DNA from: Vibrio sinus
GTDB lineage: Bacteria > Pseudomonadota > Gammaproteobacteria > Enterobacterales > Vibrionaceae
Assembly: GCF_023634645.1 (NCBI RefSeq)
Contig: NZ_JAMKMR010000020.1
Span: 1-64,000, forward strand
Reading direction: 5' to 3'
DNA length: 64,000 bases
The number at the start of each line of letters is the position of its first letter. Positions within the stretch are counted from its first letter, which is position 1. The notes beneath the pieces were generated by a model that made no database searches, was not told where the DNA came from, and was given only the letters and a program-made list of their open reading frames with translations. This document shows, piece by piece, positions 53,644-63,385 of the stretch. The position numbers and the translations under genes were made by a program.

Positions 53644-55320
53644 ATGGTTAGTTCTAGACTTAGAGTTCAGTTTGAAAAGCTGTTTGAACATTATGGTGGT
53701 GAAAACAGTGAAGTACAACTGGATGAAATTACTGAAGTTTTGTTTTGTACACGGCGAAATGCACGTATCGTCTTAAATAAGTTGGAAGAAGAAGGCTGGA
53801 TAGAGTGGCGACCCACTCCAGGTCGAGGAAAACTATCTCAACTCATTTTTCAACGAAGTCGAGGTGACATCAGTGAGTCGCTCGCTAAGAGTTACTTAGA
53901 AGAAGGGAAAATCGAGCAGGCATTGGGCGTACTGGGTCATGACACGGTAAAACTGTCGCAGGTTGTTGAAGGTTATCTGGGTTTACAGCAGCAAGCCGGT
54001 GAACAGGTTATTCGATTGCCCTACTATCGTCCGCTTTCTATGCTTAATCCGTTAAAGCCTATGCGCCGCTCAGAACTTCATATTGCGAGGCAAATCTTCA
54101 GTGGGCTGATACGACTGGATGAAAACGAGTCGGTACAGCCCGATCTCGCTCATGCTTGGGAAGCAATCTCAGACTGCCAATGGCGTTTTTATATTAGACC
54201 TGGCGTGAGATTCCATAATGGCGATCAACTCACGATTCAGAATATATTGGATAGCTTATCAGAACTAAGAAAAACCGATCTTTTTAGCCACATTGTTAAG
54301 CTGGAATCTCCAGCTAAATGGGTTGTGGATATCCACTTAGATCAACCAGATGTTCAGCTGCCACTGCTACTCACTGAGTCTTGCGCAAAAATATTGCCAG
54401 AGTCAGCTTCAAGACCTGAGGAATTCGATAGATTACCCATTGGGACGGGCCCATATCGAGTATTGCAAAACGACAATAAGCGATTGGTACTCCAAGCTAA
54501 CGATAACTATTTTGGCTTTAGGCCGTTACTGGATAAAGTGGAGGTGTGGGTTATTGATAAAGTTCACTCATCCATTATTTTTCCAAGCTTAACTAAACCT
54601 AAAAAAGGAACGATGACTGAAGGGGTAGAGCTTGACCCAGGATGCACTTACCTTTTGTTAAACAGAAAAAATGGATTGGCAAAATGCGAAGTGTGGGCAT
54701 CTTATTTTTTAAACAAGCTCAACTCATTGAATCTATTCAGCCATATATCGCCGTCACAAATTACGGAACTAGGAATATTACCGGCTCACGGTGTGAAGCC
54801 CGGTTGGTATCACCACTCTCAAGCGGACAGTGGCGTAGAACCGCCAGAAGTGGATAAGATAAAAATCGCGTATTACTCTCAACACCCGATGTTTCCAGCT
54901 ATAGCGCAAAGCATACAAAAAATATTGAAATCAGACGGTTTGACTGTTGAACTGATTAAATATGACATGGAACTACCTCACAGCGAGCAAGTGGACATAT
55001 GGATCAAACCTATGGGTATCACCACTCATAGAGAAGATGCGCTCGCCGGGTGGTTGCTCAACTCCAGCGATATTAAAGCGTTCAGCATAGAAAAAGATTA
55101 CCAAGTTTGGAGATCTTTAATTGATGAGTGGCGCTCTGGTACGAGAAAAGATTTCCCTAGTCAGATGTTAGGAAAATCCTTGGTCGAAAAAAAACAAATG
55201 ATACCGATGTTTCATTGTTGGCTCGGAGTAAGTAAAGACCATTGTGGGTCTATACAAAATGCAAAGTGTAACGCATTAGGTTGGTTTGATTTTAGTCAAG
55301 TATGGTTAAAGCCCGATTAG
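53644..55320 (+). CDS. SgrR-family transcriptional regulator
   Basis: A 558-residue regulator built like SgrR: an N-terminal winged helix (about 1-110, ending WRPTPGRGKLSQLIFQ) fused to a periplasmic-binding-protein-like SBP_bac_5 domain (about 140-550) without signal peptide, so cytosolic. In E. coli, SgrR senses sugar-phosphate stress and activates the sRNA SgrS. Here the small RNA/peptide-like unit at 55440-55680 lies directly downstream. Confidence 0.88.
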   Translation: MVSSRLRVQFEKLFEHYGGENSEVQLDEITEVLFCTRRNARIVLNKLEEEGWIEWRPTPGRGKLSQLIFQRSRGDISESLAKSYLEEGKIEQALGVLGHDTVKLSQVVEGYLGLQQQAGEQVIRLPYYRPLSMLNPLKPMRRSELHIARQIFSGLIRLDENESVQPDLAHAWEAISDCQWRFYIRPGVRFHNGDQLTIQNILDSLSELRKTDLFSHIVKLESPAKWVVDIHLDQPDVQLPLLLTESCAKILPESASRPEEFDRLPIGTGPYRVLQNDNKRLVLQANDNYFGFRPLLDKVEVWVIDKVHSSIIFPSLTKPKKGTMTEGVELDPGCTYLLLNRKNGLAKCEVWASYFLNKLNSLNLFSHISPSQITELGILPAHGVKPGWYHHSQADSGVEPPEVDKIKIAYYSQHPMFPAIAQSIQKILKSDGLTVELIKYDMELPHSEQVDIWIKPMGITTHREDALAGWLLNSSDIKAFSIEKDYQVWRSLIDEWRSGTRKDFPSQMLGKSLVEKKQMIPMFHCWLGVSKDHCGSIQNAKCNALGWFDFSQVWLKPD

Positions 55321-55500
55321 CAAATAAGAAACAACATGCCTATTAATTGGTAATGATTCAGTGACTTAACAATTCACAATTTGATCTGTATCGACAAATT
55401 CGTAATTCGATCAATAAAAGCTATTAACTAAAAACGAAACTGTTACTATAGGCGCCACTTAATTTACGTTTACTTTTTGTCCAATTTTTTGAGGTGCTCC

Positions 55501-55578
55501 ATGGGACTAGGTTTGACCATTCTTTTCATCGCTGCTTCTACACTTATGGTTAGAAAAGAGATGAAAAACTCAAAATAA
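55501..55578 (+). CDS. 25-residue hydrophobic small protein
   Basis: The frame MGLGLTILFIAASTLMVRKE followed by MKNSK, one hydrophobic helix and a basic tail, with a good RBS (GAGGTG) four bases upstream. It lies in its own short transcript unit: a promoter-like TTACTATA near 55443 and a strong terminator at 55647. It may be a genuine small membrane protein, or the peptide of a dual-function RNA. Confidence 0.5.
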   Translation: MGLGLTILFIAASTLMVRKEMKNSK

Positions 55579-55646
55579 CAAATCTGTTTCAAACTACGTC
55601 CGCATCTCGAAGTCATTACGATAAAGGTGCTTACAGAATTGTTGGA

Positions 55647-55680
55647 AAGCCAGTGGTCAGCCGCTGGCTTTTTGTTTTTT
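55647..55680 (+). terminator. Rho-independent terminator after the small gene
   Basis: Stem AAGCCAG / CTGGCTT (55647-55653, 55664-55670) with inner GG/CC pairs, followed by TTTGTTTTTT. Confidence 0.88.
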
Positions 55681-55747
55681 ATTGTAGAGCTAATTGTAGT
55701 AACTTGGGTATACGGTTCTTTCTTAATACCATAACGTGGAGTCGGTT

Positions 55748-56632
55748 TTGCCTAGCCCCATTACTTTAGAAGCATTGCATATATTAGATGCCATCGAACG
55801 GCGCGGTAGTTTTGCCGCCGCTGCCGTAGAATTAGAACGCGCGCCTTCATCTTTAAGCTATCAAATACAGAAGCTCGAACAAGATCTTGATTTAATTATT
55901 TTTGATCGCTCTGGTCACAAGGCTTCCTTTACTGATGCTGGCCGATTAATACTCAATCAAGGTAGGCAGATTCTCGCTGTAACCGATAATATGGTGACAG
56001 AAGCTACATTACTTGCCAATGGATGGGAGCCAGATCTGACCATCGCCTTTGACGGCATCATTACCGTTGATTCTTTTTTCCCCCTTGTTGAAGCTTTTAG
56101 TCAGGTAGGCAAAACAAGGATTAAACTGCAAGAAGAAGTCTTAGCAGGTTGCTGGGAGTCACTTCTTCAAGGTCGGTCTGATTTACTCGTATGCCCTAAG
56201 ATTAAAGCTACGCCGCCCGAGGTAAAGTCTGAGGTTATTGGTAAATTTTCAATGGTTTGGGTCGCATCTTCTAGTCACTATATTCACAATCGAAAGGGAG
56301 TATTTGATGAAGAGGCTCGTGAAAAATATCGTGTCATTGCGATTGCCGATACCGCTCGTGAACAAGCGGCATTAAGTGTCAATATCTTACAAAAACAACC
56401 CCGATTAACTGTGACAAGCTTTTACGCAAAAGTCGAAGCGTTAAAAGCAGGATTAGGAATTGGGACCTTGCCAAAGCAAGTCGCCATGCCGCTTGTTGAT
56501 TCTGGAGATTTGAAATTGATTGAGGGTGGAGAAGAGCGGTCCGCTGATATTGTGGTTGCTTGGCGAAGAAATACTAGCGGAGAGGCCAAATCTTGGTGTA
56601 TTCAGTATCTCAAAAATCAATGGAAAATTTAG
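55748..56632 (+). CDS. LysR-family transcriptional regulator
   Basis: A 294-residue LysR regulator. The N-terminal helix-turn-helix is IERRGSFAAAAVELERAPSS with the wing YQIQKLEQDL; the substrate-binding domain follows from about residue 90. The best RBS (GGAG) is six bases before a TTG (MPSPITLEAL); an in-frame GTG at 55736 is an alternative. Not divergent from an obvious target: the neighbouring gene is Pat on the opposite strand. Ligand unknown. Confidence 0.85.
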   Translation: MPSPITLEALHILDAIERRGSFAAAAVELERAPSSLSYQIQKLEQDLDLIIFDRSGHKASFTDAGRLILNQGRQILAVTDNMVTEATLLANGWEPDLTIAFDGIITVDSFFPLVEAFSQVGKTRIKLQEEVLAGCWESLLQGRSDLLVCPKIKATPPEVKSEVIGKFSMVWVASSSHYIHNRKGVFDEEAREKYRVIAIADTAREQAALSVNILQKQPRLTVTSFYAKVEALKAGLGIGTLPKQVAMPLVDSGDLKLIEGGEERSADIVVAWRRNTSGEAKSWCIQYLKNQWKI

Positions 56633-56736
56633 CGTATATTAATTTTTCTTGAATGAGTTTTGTTCGAGTTATCAGCTTTGCTGTACGCGGCAAAAGCTAA
56701 GTAGCCGGCTCTGTCGGCTACTTTAAAGTCTAGCCA

Positions 56737-59418
56737 TTAGTTCAACTTTAACGTCATGTCAGCAGTGCCATCTTCAAACTGAACATTTAATGTAAAACCT
56801 AGGCGTGAGGCGAGTTTGAGCATTCCCTGGTTACTTGGCATGGTTATCCCAATCAGTTTTTTTGTGCCTTTTTCGTTGCAGTACTGAATGATCTTTTCCA
56901 TCAATATTTTACCCAAGCCATTTCGTTTAAGATCAGATCGAATCAAAATAGCAAACTCTGCCACCTCGTTATCAGGATCGATCAGCGCTCTCGATACCCC
57001 CAGAATCTGCTTTCCATCTCCTTCACCATGAACTGCAACAAACGCCATTTCTCGGTCATAATCGATTTGGGTTAATTTCGCCAATGCTTCATGATTCAAC
57101 TCGCCCACTTCAGTAAAAAAGCGCTTATAAAGATCTTCTTTTGATACCCCTTTAACGAACGCAGAGTGCAGAGGTTCGTCTTCAGGTAAGACAGGCCTTA
57201 ATAAGATAAGAGTGTTGTCTTTCAACTGAACTTTTTGCTCAAGTTCAACTGGATAGGGCCTGATGGCCAAGCGCTTTTGTGCTTCTCCTTGATAACTTCT
57301 AAGAGTGAGTCTCGCGTCTAAAATGGTGAACTTGTCTTCTTTTACCAATAGTGGGTGAATATCAAGCTCAAATACTTGTGGGCATGCAATCACCATTTGA
57401 GATAACCGAACCAGGAATTGAGACAGACCTTTTATATCAATAGGCTCAATGAGCTTCTTGTAACGAATTTTACCCGTCTTGATGGCTCGAATAATTAGAT
57501 ACCGCGCAAGGGTCGAATTGAGTGGGGGCAACGCGGCTTCAGCATCTCTTGATTCGTCCCACTCTGAGCCTCCTTGGCCTATCAGTATCACTGGGCCAAA
57601 CACTTCGTCATTTTTTACTTTAACTCTTAGCTCTTCCCCGCCATTGGTTTCCGCCATACCTTGTATGACGAACCCTTCGATATTTGCACTTGGAAATACA
57701 CGTTTTGCTCGTTGAAATATACCGCGGGACGCATTGGCCACTTCATCATCGTCTTGCAAATTCAGCATGACGCCATGCACGTCGGATTTGTGGGCAATTT
57801 CGGGAGAGCGTAGCTTAACTGCAACAGGGTAGCCGATATTGTTTGCCACCTTTAAGGACTCATCTACAGTCGATGCAACCCATGTCGGTAAGACGTTAAA
57901 ACCTAAATGTTCTAAAAAATAGCCAATTTGGTGGGTCTCTAGGTGAACTGTGGGTTCAACTTGTAATTGTTGCTTTAACCACTTTATCGATTTATCGACC
58001 TCACTAGAGCTTATTTGTTGAGCTGTAGAAGGCGTTTCCATTAAATGTTTCTGATTTCTTCTATAATCTACCAAATGCATAAAAGCGGTCGATACACTTT
58101 CCGGGGTACGGTAAGTGGGAATGCCAGCGGCAGAAAACAAGTTTCTTGCTTGCTTGGCAGAATATTCACCGCACCAATTGGTCAAGATATTAAATCGTTG
58201 ACGTTTAGGGTGATTTTTTATGAAATCAATCAACCTCCGAGCCGTCTCCACACCCGGTGCGATCGATGAAGGACTATGCATGATGACTATCGTATCGGTA
58301 ATATCACTATTCATCACGGCGTTTAACGTTTGAATATAGCGTTGCGGATCGGAATCGCCCGCAATATCGATTGGGTTGGCCTTGCTCCAACTATAAGGTA
58401 AGAAGGAAGAAAGCTCGTGCAGAAGTGGTTCATCCAGTTTCGCCAACTTGCCCCCTAGCTCGGCAAGCGTATCTACGGCCATAATTGCTTGACCACCGCC
58501 ATTAGTGATAAATGCGATACGTTCACCTCTCAAAGGCACCGAATGGGTTAGGGTCTCTACCGCAGCAAAAAGCTCATGTGTTGTCATAACTCGTAACATT
58601 CCCGCACGTCGGATTGCGGAGTCATAAACAATATCTAATGAATCTTCACCACCTGTGTGCAGTTTGACTGCTGCTTGACCCATTTTGGTTCTACCACTTT
58701 TCAGTACCAAAACTCGACGATTCCGGGAGGCAGCCCTTGCAGCCGAAAGAAATCGCCTTGCATCATAAATTGAGTCCACGTATAGCAAAATAGCGGTGGT
58801 TTTGGTCTCAGAGCTCAGCCAATCCAGCATATCGGCAAAGCTGATTTCATAAGCATTACCAAGAGAAATCACGGCAGAAAAACCGATTTGATTATCCTTT
58901 GCCCAATCTAGTATTGTGGTGCAAACCGCAGCGGACTGAGAAACAAATGCAATTTTGCCTTGTTCAGCTGGAATGGGCGAGAAAGAGGCATTAAGACGAA
59001 TCCAAGGGAGCATGATACCTAAACTATTCGGTCCGAGTACTCGCATTTTGGCGCGTTTGGCAATGTCTAAGCACTTATCTTGCAAGGGTACGTTATCATC
59101 AGCGGTATTGCTGATATCTGCCGAAAGCACTATAACGACTTTACAGCCTTTTTTTGCTAATGCTTCGAAAAGCTTGATGTTGCGTTCTGCTTTGGTGCAC
59201 AAAACCGCAATATCAGGCTCAAGTGGTAGCGCCGCAACTTTTGCATACGCCAATACGCCACAGACAGATTTGTACTTTGGTGATACTGGCATAATCACGC
59301 CGTCAAACCCGCCATGTAGCAGATTGTTCATTACGACGTTGCCTGGTCTGCCAGCTTTGGTTGAAGCGCCAATAACAGCCACAGATTTGGGTCTAAAAAA
59401 GTGCTCTAAATTTTTCAT
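56737..59418 (-). CDS. pat: Protein lysine acetyltransferase Pat (YfiQ type)
   Basis: An 893-residue enzyme combining an NDP-forming acyl-CoA synthetase-like region with a C-terminal GNAT acetyltransferase. The N-terminal CoA-binding part opens FRPKSVAVIGASTKAGRPGN; the ATP-grasp part is around 500-700; the GNAT domain (about 735-890) has LKRNGLGKILMEK, the acetyl-CoA loop. It is known to acetylate acetyl-CoA synthetase in relatives. Full length; monocistronic. Confidence 0.93.
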   Translation of the reverse strand: MKNLEHFFRPKSVAVIGASTKAGRPGNVVMNNLLHGGFDGVIMPVSPKYKSVCGVLAYAKVAALPLEPDIAVLCTKAERNIKLFEALAKKGCKVVIVLSADISNTADDNVPLQDKCLDIAKRAKMRVLGPNSLGIMLPWIRLNASFSPIPAEQGKIAFVSQSAAVCTTILDWAKDNQIGFSAVISLGNAYEISFADMLDWLSSETKTTAILLYVDSIYDARRFLSAARAASRNRRVLVLKSGRTKMGQAAVKLHTGGEDSLDIVYDSAIRRAGMLRVMTTHELFAAVETLTHSVPLRGERIAFITNGGGQAIMAVDTLAELGGKLAKLDEPLLHELSSFLPYSWSKANPIDIAGDSDPQRYIQTLNAVMNSDITDTIVIMHSPSSIAPGVETARRLIDFIKNHPKRQRFNILTNWCGEYSAKQARNLFSAAGIPTYRTPESVSTAFMHLVDYRRNQKHLMETPSTAQQISSSEVDKSIKWLKQQLQVEPTVHLETHQIGYFLEHLGFNVLPTWVASTVDESLKVANNIGYPVAVKLRSPEIAHKSDVHGVMLNLQDDDEVANASRGIFQRAKRVFPSANIEGFVIQGMAETNGGEELRVKVKNDEVFGPVILIGQGGSEWDESRDAEAALPPLNSTLARYLIIRAIKTGKIRYKKLIEPIDIKGLSQFLVRLSQMVIACPQVFELDIHPLLVKEDKFTILDARLTLRSYQGEAQKRLAIRPYPVELEQKVQLKDNTLILLRPVLPEDEPLHSAFVKGVSKEDLYKRFFTEVGELNHEALAKLTQIDYDREMAFVAVHGEGDGKQILGVSRALIDPDNEVAEFAILIRSDLKRNGLGKILMEKIIQYCNEKGTKKLIGITMPSNQGMLKLASRLGFTLNVQFEDGTADMTLKLN

Positions 59419-59637
59419 TGTTTAAATCCGCAACGTGACTTCTTATGGTAGGGTATCAATTCAACTCTTTGTTTTGGTCAATTATTTATGTCCTTTGATC
59501 AATTAATCCTAGCAATGCTATTACTTTGTGTCTTAAGTCACAGTGTATCAACATAATATTAGTCAGGTGGGTTGATTATAGGCCATGCTAACGGCATGAT
59601 TTACGGTAGGTTATATTTTCGGAGCATTTGAGATTTC

Positions 59638-60207
59638 ATGAAGAAAACAGCGATAGTAGGAATGTCAGTACTTTTGTCAGCATGCTCGACAGGTTCGTAT
59701 ACAGTGGATGTTAGCTCAGAAAGTTATCGTGAAGCGTATCCAGTAGCTAAAGTAGATCAACCTGTTGTTTCACAAGATGGAACAATGAATGGTGTGACTG
59801 AAAAGAACATAATGACAGAGCCGCAAAAAATTGTGTCCAGCTCGAAAGATGCAATGGCCTCTCAAAAAGCCAAACCAGCAGTTGCCATTATACCTCCGAC
59901 CGCGAAACAAGTCGCCAAGAACCCAAGGTTCGGGTACACCATCCAGGTAGTGGCAGTGGGTACACAAACCAAAGTGGACCAATTTGCACGCAAGTTACCC
60001 GCAGAAGGGCAACCAATTTGGGAAAACTACAAGGTAGTCAATGGCACTAAGTGGTATACGGTCTTATATGGAGACTATGCGACAAAAACGGAAGCAAGGC
60101 AGGCGATATCATCCTTGCCAGCAGAGTTTAGAAACTTAAAACCGTTTGTCAAAAGTATTGATACGATAAAAAATTCGGAATACCCAACACTCAACAAGCT
60201 AAACTAA
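59638..60207 (+). CDS. SPOR-domain lipoprotein
   Basis: A 189-residue outer-membrane or inner-membrane lipoprotein. The lipobox is LLSAC (about residue 12-16). A linker of some 80 residues leads to a C-terminal SPOR domain (about 100-180) opening FGYTIQVVAVGTQTKVDQFA, which binds glycan strands lacking stem peptides at division sites. A cell-envelope role at the septum is likely; the ddl gene follows on the same strand. Confidence 0.87.
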   Translation: MKKTAIVGMSVLLSACSTGSYTVDVSSESYREAYPVAKVDQPVVSQDGTMNGVTEKNIMTEPQKIVSSSKDAMASQKAKPAVAIIPPTAKQVAKNPRFGYTIQVVAVGTQTKVDQFARKLPAEGQPIWENYKVVNGTKWYTVLYGDYATKTEARQAISSLPAEFRNLKPFVKSIDTIKNSEYPTLNKLN

Positions 60208-60216
60208 CAACGATAA

Positions 60217-60243
60217 AAAAGAGCTCAATCGAGCTCTTTTTTG
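60217..60243 (+). terminator. Rho-independent terminator
   Basis: Stem AAAAGAGCTC / GAGCTCTTTT (60217-60226, 60231-60240) with loop AATC, followed by TT. Symmetric, so it could act both ways. Confidence 0.88.
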
Positions 60244-60382
60244 TATACACTGCATACAAATTGGCTGCAGATGCATCGTATGGTTTGCTTATTGTGAGTT
60301 ATCCGTCAAAAGCGTGGATTTTAAGGTGATATCGATTATCATAGGTAACCATTCCTAACGCTTCATCAAGGAAAGAGTTTTC

Positions 60383-61372
60383 ATGACGACTAAGACAATT
60401 TTATTATTATGCGGAGGAGGCTCTGCTGAACATGAAGTCTCCTTAGTTTCTGCCAACTATGTGCAAGAGCAGTTAAATCTCACCGGTAAGTTTGACGTTA
60501 TACGAGTAGAAATTCGTAAGACTGGTTGGTTTAATGACAACGAGCAGCTTTGTTATCTCGATACGAATACCGCGTCAATCAATTGCTCCACTTCTTCAAA
60601 AAAAATCGACTTTGTTATCCCGTGCATTCATGGCTATCCAGGGGAAACTGGGGACATCCAATCTATGCTAGAACTTGCGGGTATTCCGTACTTAGGGTGC
60701 GGCCCGGAAGCAAGCTCAAACAGTTTTAATAAAATAACTTCAAAGCTGTGGTACGACACACTTGGCATACCTAATACGCCATACCTATTTTTAAGCGATA
60801 ACAATGAAAGCGCAATGCAAAATGCTGAAGATGCCTTCAAAAAATGGGGTAGTGTGTTTGTTAAAGCCGCACGGCAGGGGTCTTCAGTTGGTTGTTACAA
60901 GGTAACGCAACTTGACCAACTTGCTGGCTCGATTAGCGCTGCGTTTGAATACTCGGATCAAGTTTTAGTTGAAAAAGCGCTAACGCCTCGAGAGCTTGAG
61001 GTGGCGGCATATGAAATCGACGGAGAATTATTCATAACCAAACCAGGAGAAATTATCGCCCCTGAAGACGGATTCTATTCTTACGACGAAAAATACAGTG
61101 AAAGCAGTCACTCGATCACCGAAGTAGAAGCGCAGGGTCTCACTGAGGTTCAATTGTCGAGTATAAAAAGCCATGCACAAAAAGTGTTTAAGCACCTCAA
61201 ACTGAGACATTTATCGCGAATAGATTTCTTCTTGCTAGACAGCGGTGAAATTTATCTCAATGAAGTGAATACCTTCCCTGGTATGACCCCAATTTCAATG
61301 TTTCCTAAGATGCTTATCAACAATGGTCACTTGTTCAGTGAATTCCTAGAATCATGCATATCCGATGGTTAG
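60383..61372 (+). CDS. ddl: D-alanine--D-alanine ligase
   Basis: An ATP-grasp ligase of 329 residues that makes D-Ala-D-Ala for peptidoglycan. Family features: GGGSAEHEVSLVSA at the N-terminus, PCIHGYPGETGDIQSMLE, KAARQGSSVGCYKV as the ATP loop, and YLNEVNTFPGMTP with the metal-binding Glu and Asn. Located outside the mur cluster, so a second (DdlA-like) copy. In Vibrio cholerae, from memory, a ddl gene lies near the chromosome II terminus. Confidence 0.92.
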   Translation: MTTKTILLLCGGGSAEHEVSLVSANYVQEQLNLTGKFDVIRVEIRKTGWFNDNEQLCYLDTNTASINCSTSSKKIDFVIPCIHGYPGETGDIQSMLELAGIPYLGCGPEASSNSFNKITSKLWYDTLGIPNTPYLFLSDNNESAMQNAEDAFKKWGSVFVKAARQGSSVGCYKVTQLDQLAGSISAAFEYSDQVLVEKALTPRELEVAAYEIDGELFITKPGEIIAPEDGFYSYDEKYSESSHSITEVEAQGLTEVQLSSIKSHAQKVFKHLKLRHLSRIDFFLLDSGEIYLNEVNTFPGMTPISMFPKMLINNGHLFSEFLESCISDG

Positions 61373-61385
61373 GCTTACAGTTTGG

Positions 61386-62348
61386 TTAGCGCCAAGGTTT
61401 AATTGATTTGAAGATGATTTTCTCTGACTCAGCTTGCTCTACATTACCAAGGTATTGGTAGGGCATAGCTGGACTTAACCAGCGCCCAAACACTTGAATA
61501 TCTTTAGGGTTGAGCCCTTGTTTCGCCAACTCTTTCACAGCGCCGATACGGACAGATTGACCAGACAATTTTGTATCGATTCCTAACTTTTCGCCAACTC
61601 GCCTCATAACCCGATAGATCGTTGAATCATCCATGAGATTACTCGCGATGTTTCCATGTTTATCAATGGCTCGAAAGACCGCTCCTTCTTGCAGAGAAAT
61701 TAAGCTAGTCCAGCGATCCAATGCTTTTTTTGCATTGTCACTTAGTCGGTAATTTGAATCTCCGATGGCAACATATTGTTCGTCTTCTCTTTGGTGCATG
61801 TTTGAAAATACTAACTGTTTCAATTCTGAGCGTTTCATTGCACATTCAAACATCACATAGCAAATAGCAAGATCGCGTACTTCTTGTATTGAAGGGGGAT
61901 TAGAAATAAGTGTTTCTAATTCTTGAATATGATGAAGCTGAAGTGGTGTAGCTTGTTTGGCATCGCCGTGTTTATTCAGCCTAATTTGAGTCAATATGTT
62001 GCGAATTTGAACGTTGGTTGTTGGGTCCTTTTGGTTAAGTATTCGATGCAGCAACCCTATGGTGACAGCACATCGTCTAACCGTCGCATACTTACGTTTT
62101 GTAGCCAGTTTTTCAATATATTGTCTTACCGCAGTAATAGAGGCGGGGAGTGGAGTTACATGTTTCTCTTGGCAAAACTCAAGATACAAATTCCAATCTT
62201 TAACCATCGCAAGTAAAGAATTTCTCGAATACTCGCTTTTAGTCAAGTTATCAAGCTCTTCTAGTGTGATTTGCCGTGAAAACACGTTAATTTTATGACT
62301 TAGTTCTTCTTGGTTGGTAATTATAGGTATGTTTTTTCTCATTATCAT
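61386..62348 (-). CDS. Tyrosine recombinase / integrase
   Basis: A 320-residue site-specific recombinase. The core-binding SAM-like domain is about 20-120 and the catalytic domain about 140-320. The first Arg is in FECAMKRSELKQL, the RxxH-type box reads SGQSVRIGA, GRW is in VFGRWLSPAMPYQYL, and Tyr at the end is the nucleophile. The position of the usual His (SGHS) holds Gln. No phage or island borders are seen around it; it lies about 1 kb from the dif-like site. Confidence 0.85.
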   Translation of the reverse strand: MIMRKNIPIITNQEELSHKINVFSRQITLEELDNLTKSEYSRNSLLAMVKDWNLYLEFCQEKHVTPLPASITAVRQYIEKLATKRKYATVRRCAVTIGLLHRILNQKDPTTNVQIRNILTQIRLNKHGDAKQATPLQLHHIQELETLISNPPSIQEVRDLAICYVMFECAMKRSELKQLVFSNMHQREDEQYVAIGDSNYRLSDNAKKALDRWTSLISLQEGAVFRAIDKHGNIASNLMDDSTIYRVMRRVGEKLGIDTKLSGQSVRIGAVKELAKQGLNPKDIQVFGRWLSPAMPYQYLGNVEQAESEKIIFKSIKPWR

Positions 62349-62454
62349 GCACTATAACTAAGTATTTAATTTACTAATATACTTGATAACATTAGATAAG
62401 CAATTATTATTTAATTATAACTAATAAAGTTAACAAGGCTTAGTAAGAATAATT

Positions 62455-62832
62455 ATGGCTGTTACCCTATACCGTGGCTTTAATCTAAAAACCAGTGGAA
62501 GTTCAACCGAAGTCTGGCAAGTTCAAATCAAGGACACAACACTTGTTGGGTCATTAAACGCAGTTAAAAAAAGTGTCGATTGGTATGTAGATACCAACTC
62601 GATCATTGACCCCCGAGAGTTTGAGAACGTCGGGAAGCGCAAAGAGGGAGACGAGAAGTCTATGCAAGAAGACTTCAATGGCTTCACTCTTAAAAATGAT
62701 ACTGGAGAACCGAATGCGTGGTATTGCTTCTTTAACGGAAGACTGATCAAAGGAAGTAGACTTGCACTTGAGAGGCACATACAGGCATACTTGGTTGCTA
62801 AACAAAAAGCATTACAGCAACAGAAGAAGTAA
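62455..62832 (+). CDS. DUF3319-like conserved hypothetical protein
   Basis: A 125-residue protein opening MAVTLYRGFNLKTSGSSTEV, with DTTLVGSLNAVKKSVDWYVD and a Lys/Gln-rich C-terminus. I recall the Vibrio family DUF3319 looking like this. It lies six bases before yciH and is probably co-transcribed. Function unknown; the basic tail might suit nucleic-acid binding. Confidence 0.7.
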   Translation: MAVTLYRGFNLKTSGSSTEVWQVQIKDTTLVGSLNAVKKSVDWYVDTNSIIDPREFENVGKRKEGDEKSMQEDFNGFTLKNDTGEPNAWYCFFNGRLIKGSRLALERHIQAYLVAKQKALQQQKK

Positions 62833-62838
62833 CGCATA

Positions 62839-63150
62839 ATGAGTCTAGTTTATTCTACAGAAGTCGGTCGCATTCAACCTGAAAAAGAAAAAGTTCAACG
62901 TCCTAAAGGCGATGGTATTGTCCGCATACAACGCCAAACTAAAGGCAGAAAAGGAAAAGGCGTTTGCATTGTAACAGGCCTAGATTTGGACGATGCGCCA
63001 TTAAAACTGTTAGCAGCCGAACTTAAGAAAGCGTGCGGTTGCGGTGGTTCAGTTAAAGATGGAAACATCGAGATTCAAGGCGACGCCAGAGAAAAAATCC
63101 AATCCCACCTAGAAAAGAAAGGTTATAAAGTTAAGTTCGCTGGCGGGTAA
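62839..63150 (+). CDS. yciH: Stress-response translation initiation inhibitor YciH (SUI1 family)
   Basis: A 103-residue SUI1/eIF1-like protein. The C-terminal SUI1 core has GKGVCIVTGLDLDDAPLKLL, CGCGGSVKDG and a final KGYKVKFAGG. YciH affects the fidelity of initiation complexes in E. coli. Last chromosomal gene before the dif-like junction. Confidence 0.93.
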   Translation: MSLVYSTEVGRIQPEKEKVQRPKGDGIVRIQRQTKGRKGKGVCIVTGLDLDDAPLKLLAAELKKACGCGGSVKDGNIEIQGDAREKIQSHLEKKGYKVKFAGG

Positions 63151-63385
63151 TCACCGGTCAACTTACTAAGCTATCAATCTACACGAAGCTCTTCTTGTTT
63201 CAATTAGTGTTCACACGAAGAGCTCATTATCCAATGACTTACTACTAATAATTAGAATGAGAATCTATGATTAACAGACTGATTATTAAGTATTTTATGG
63301 TAAATGGTTGTTATGTTTAATGATTTGTCTGGAGTAAGGTTTAGTGATGGAGTAGAAGATAGGTTCGTGATGTTAGATACCCTTA

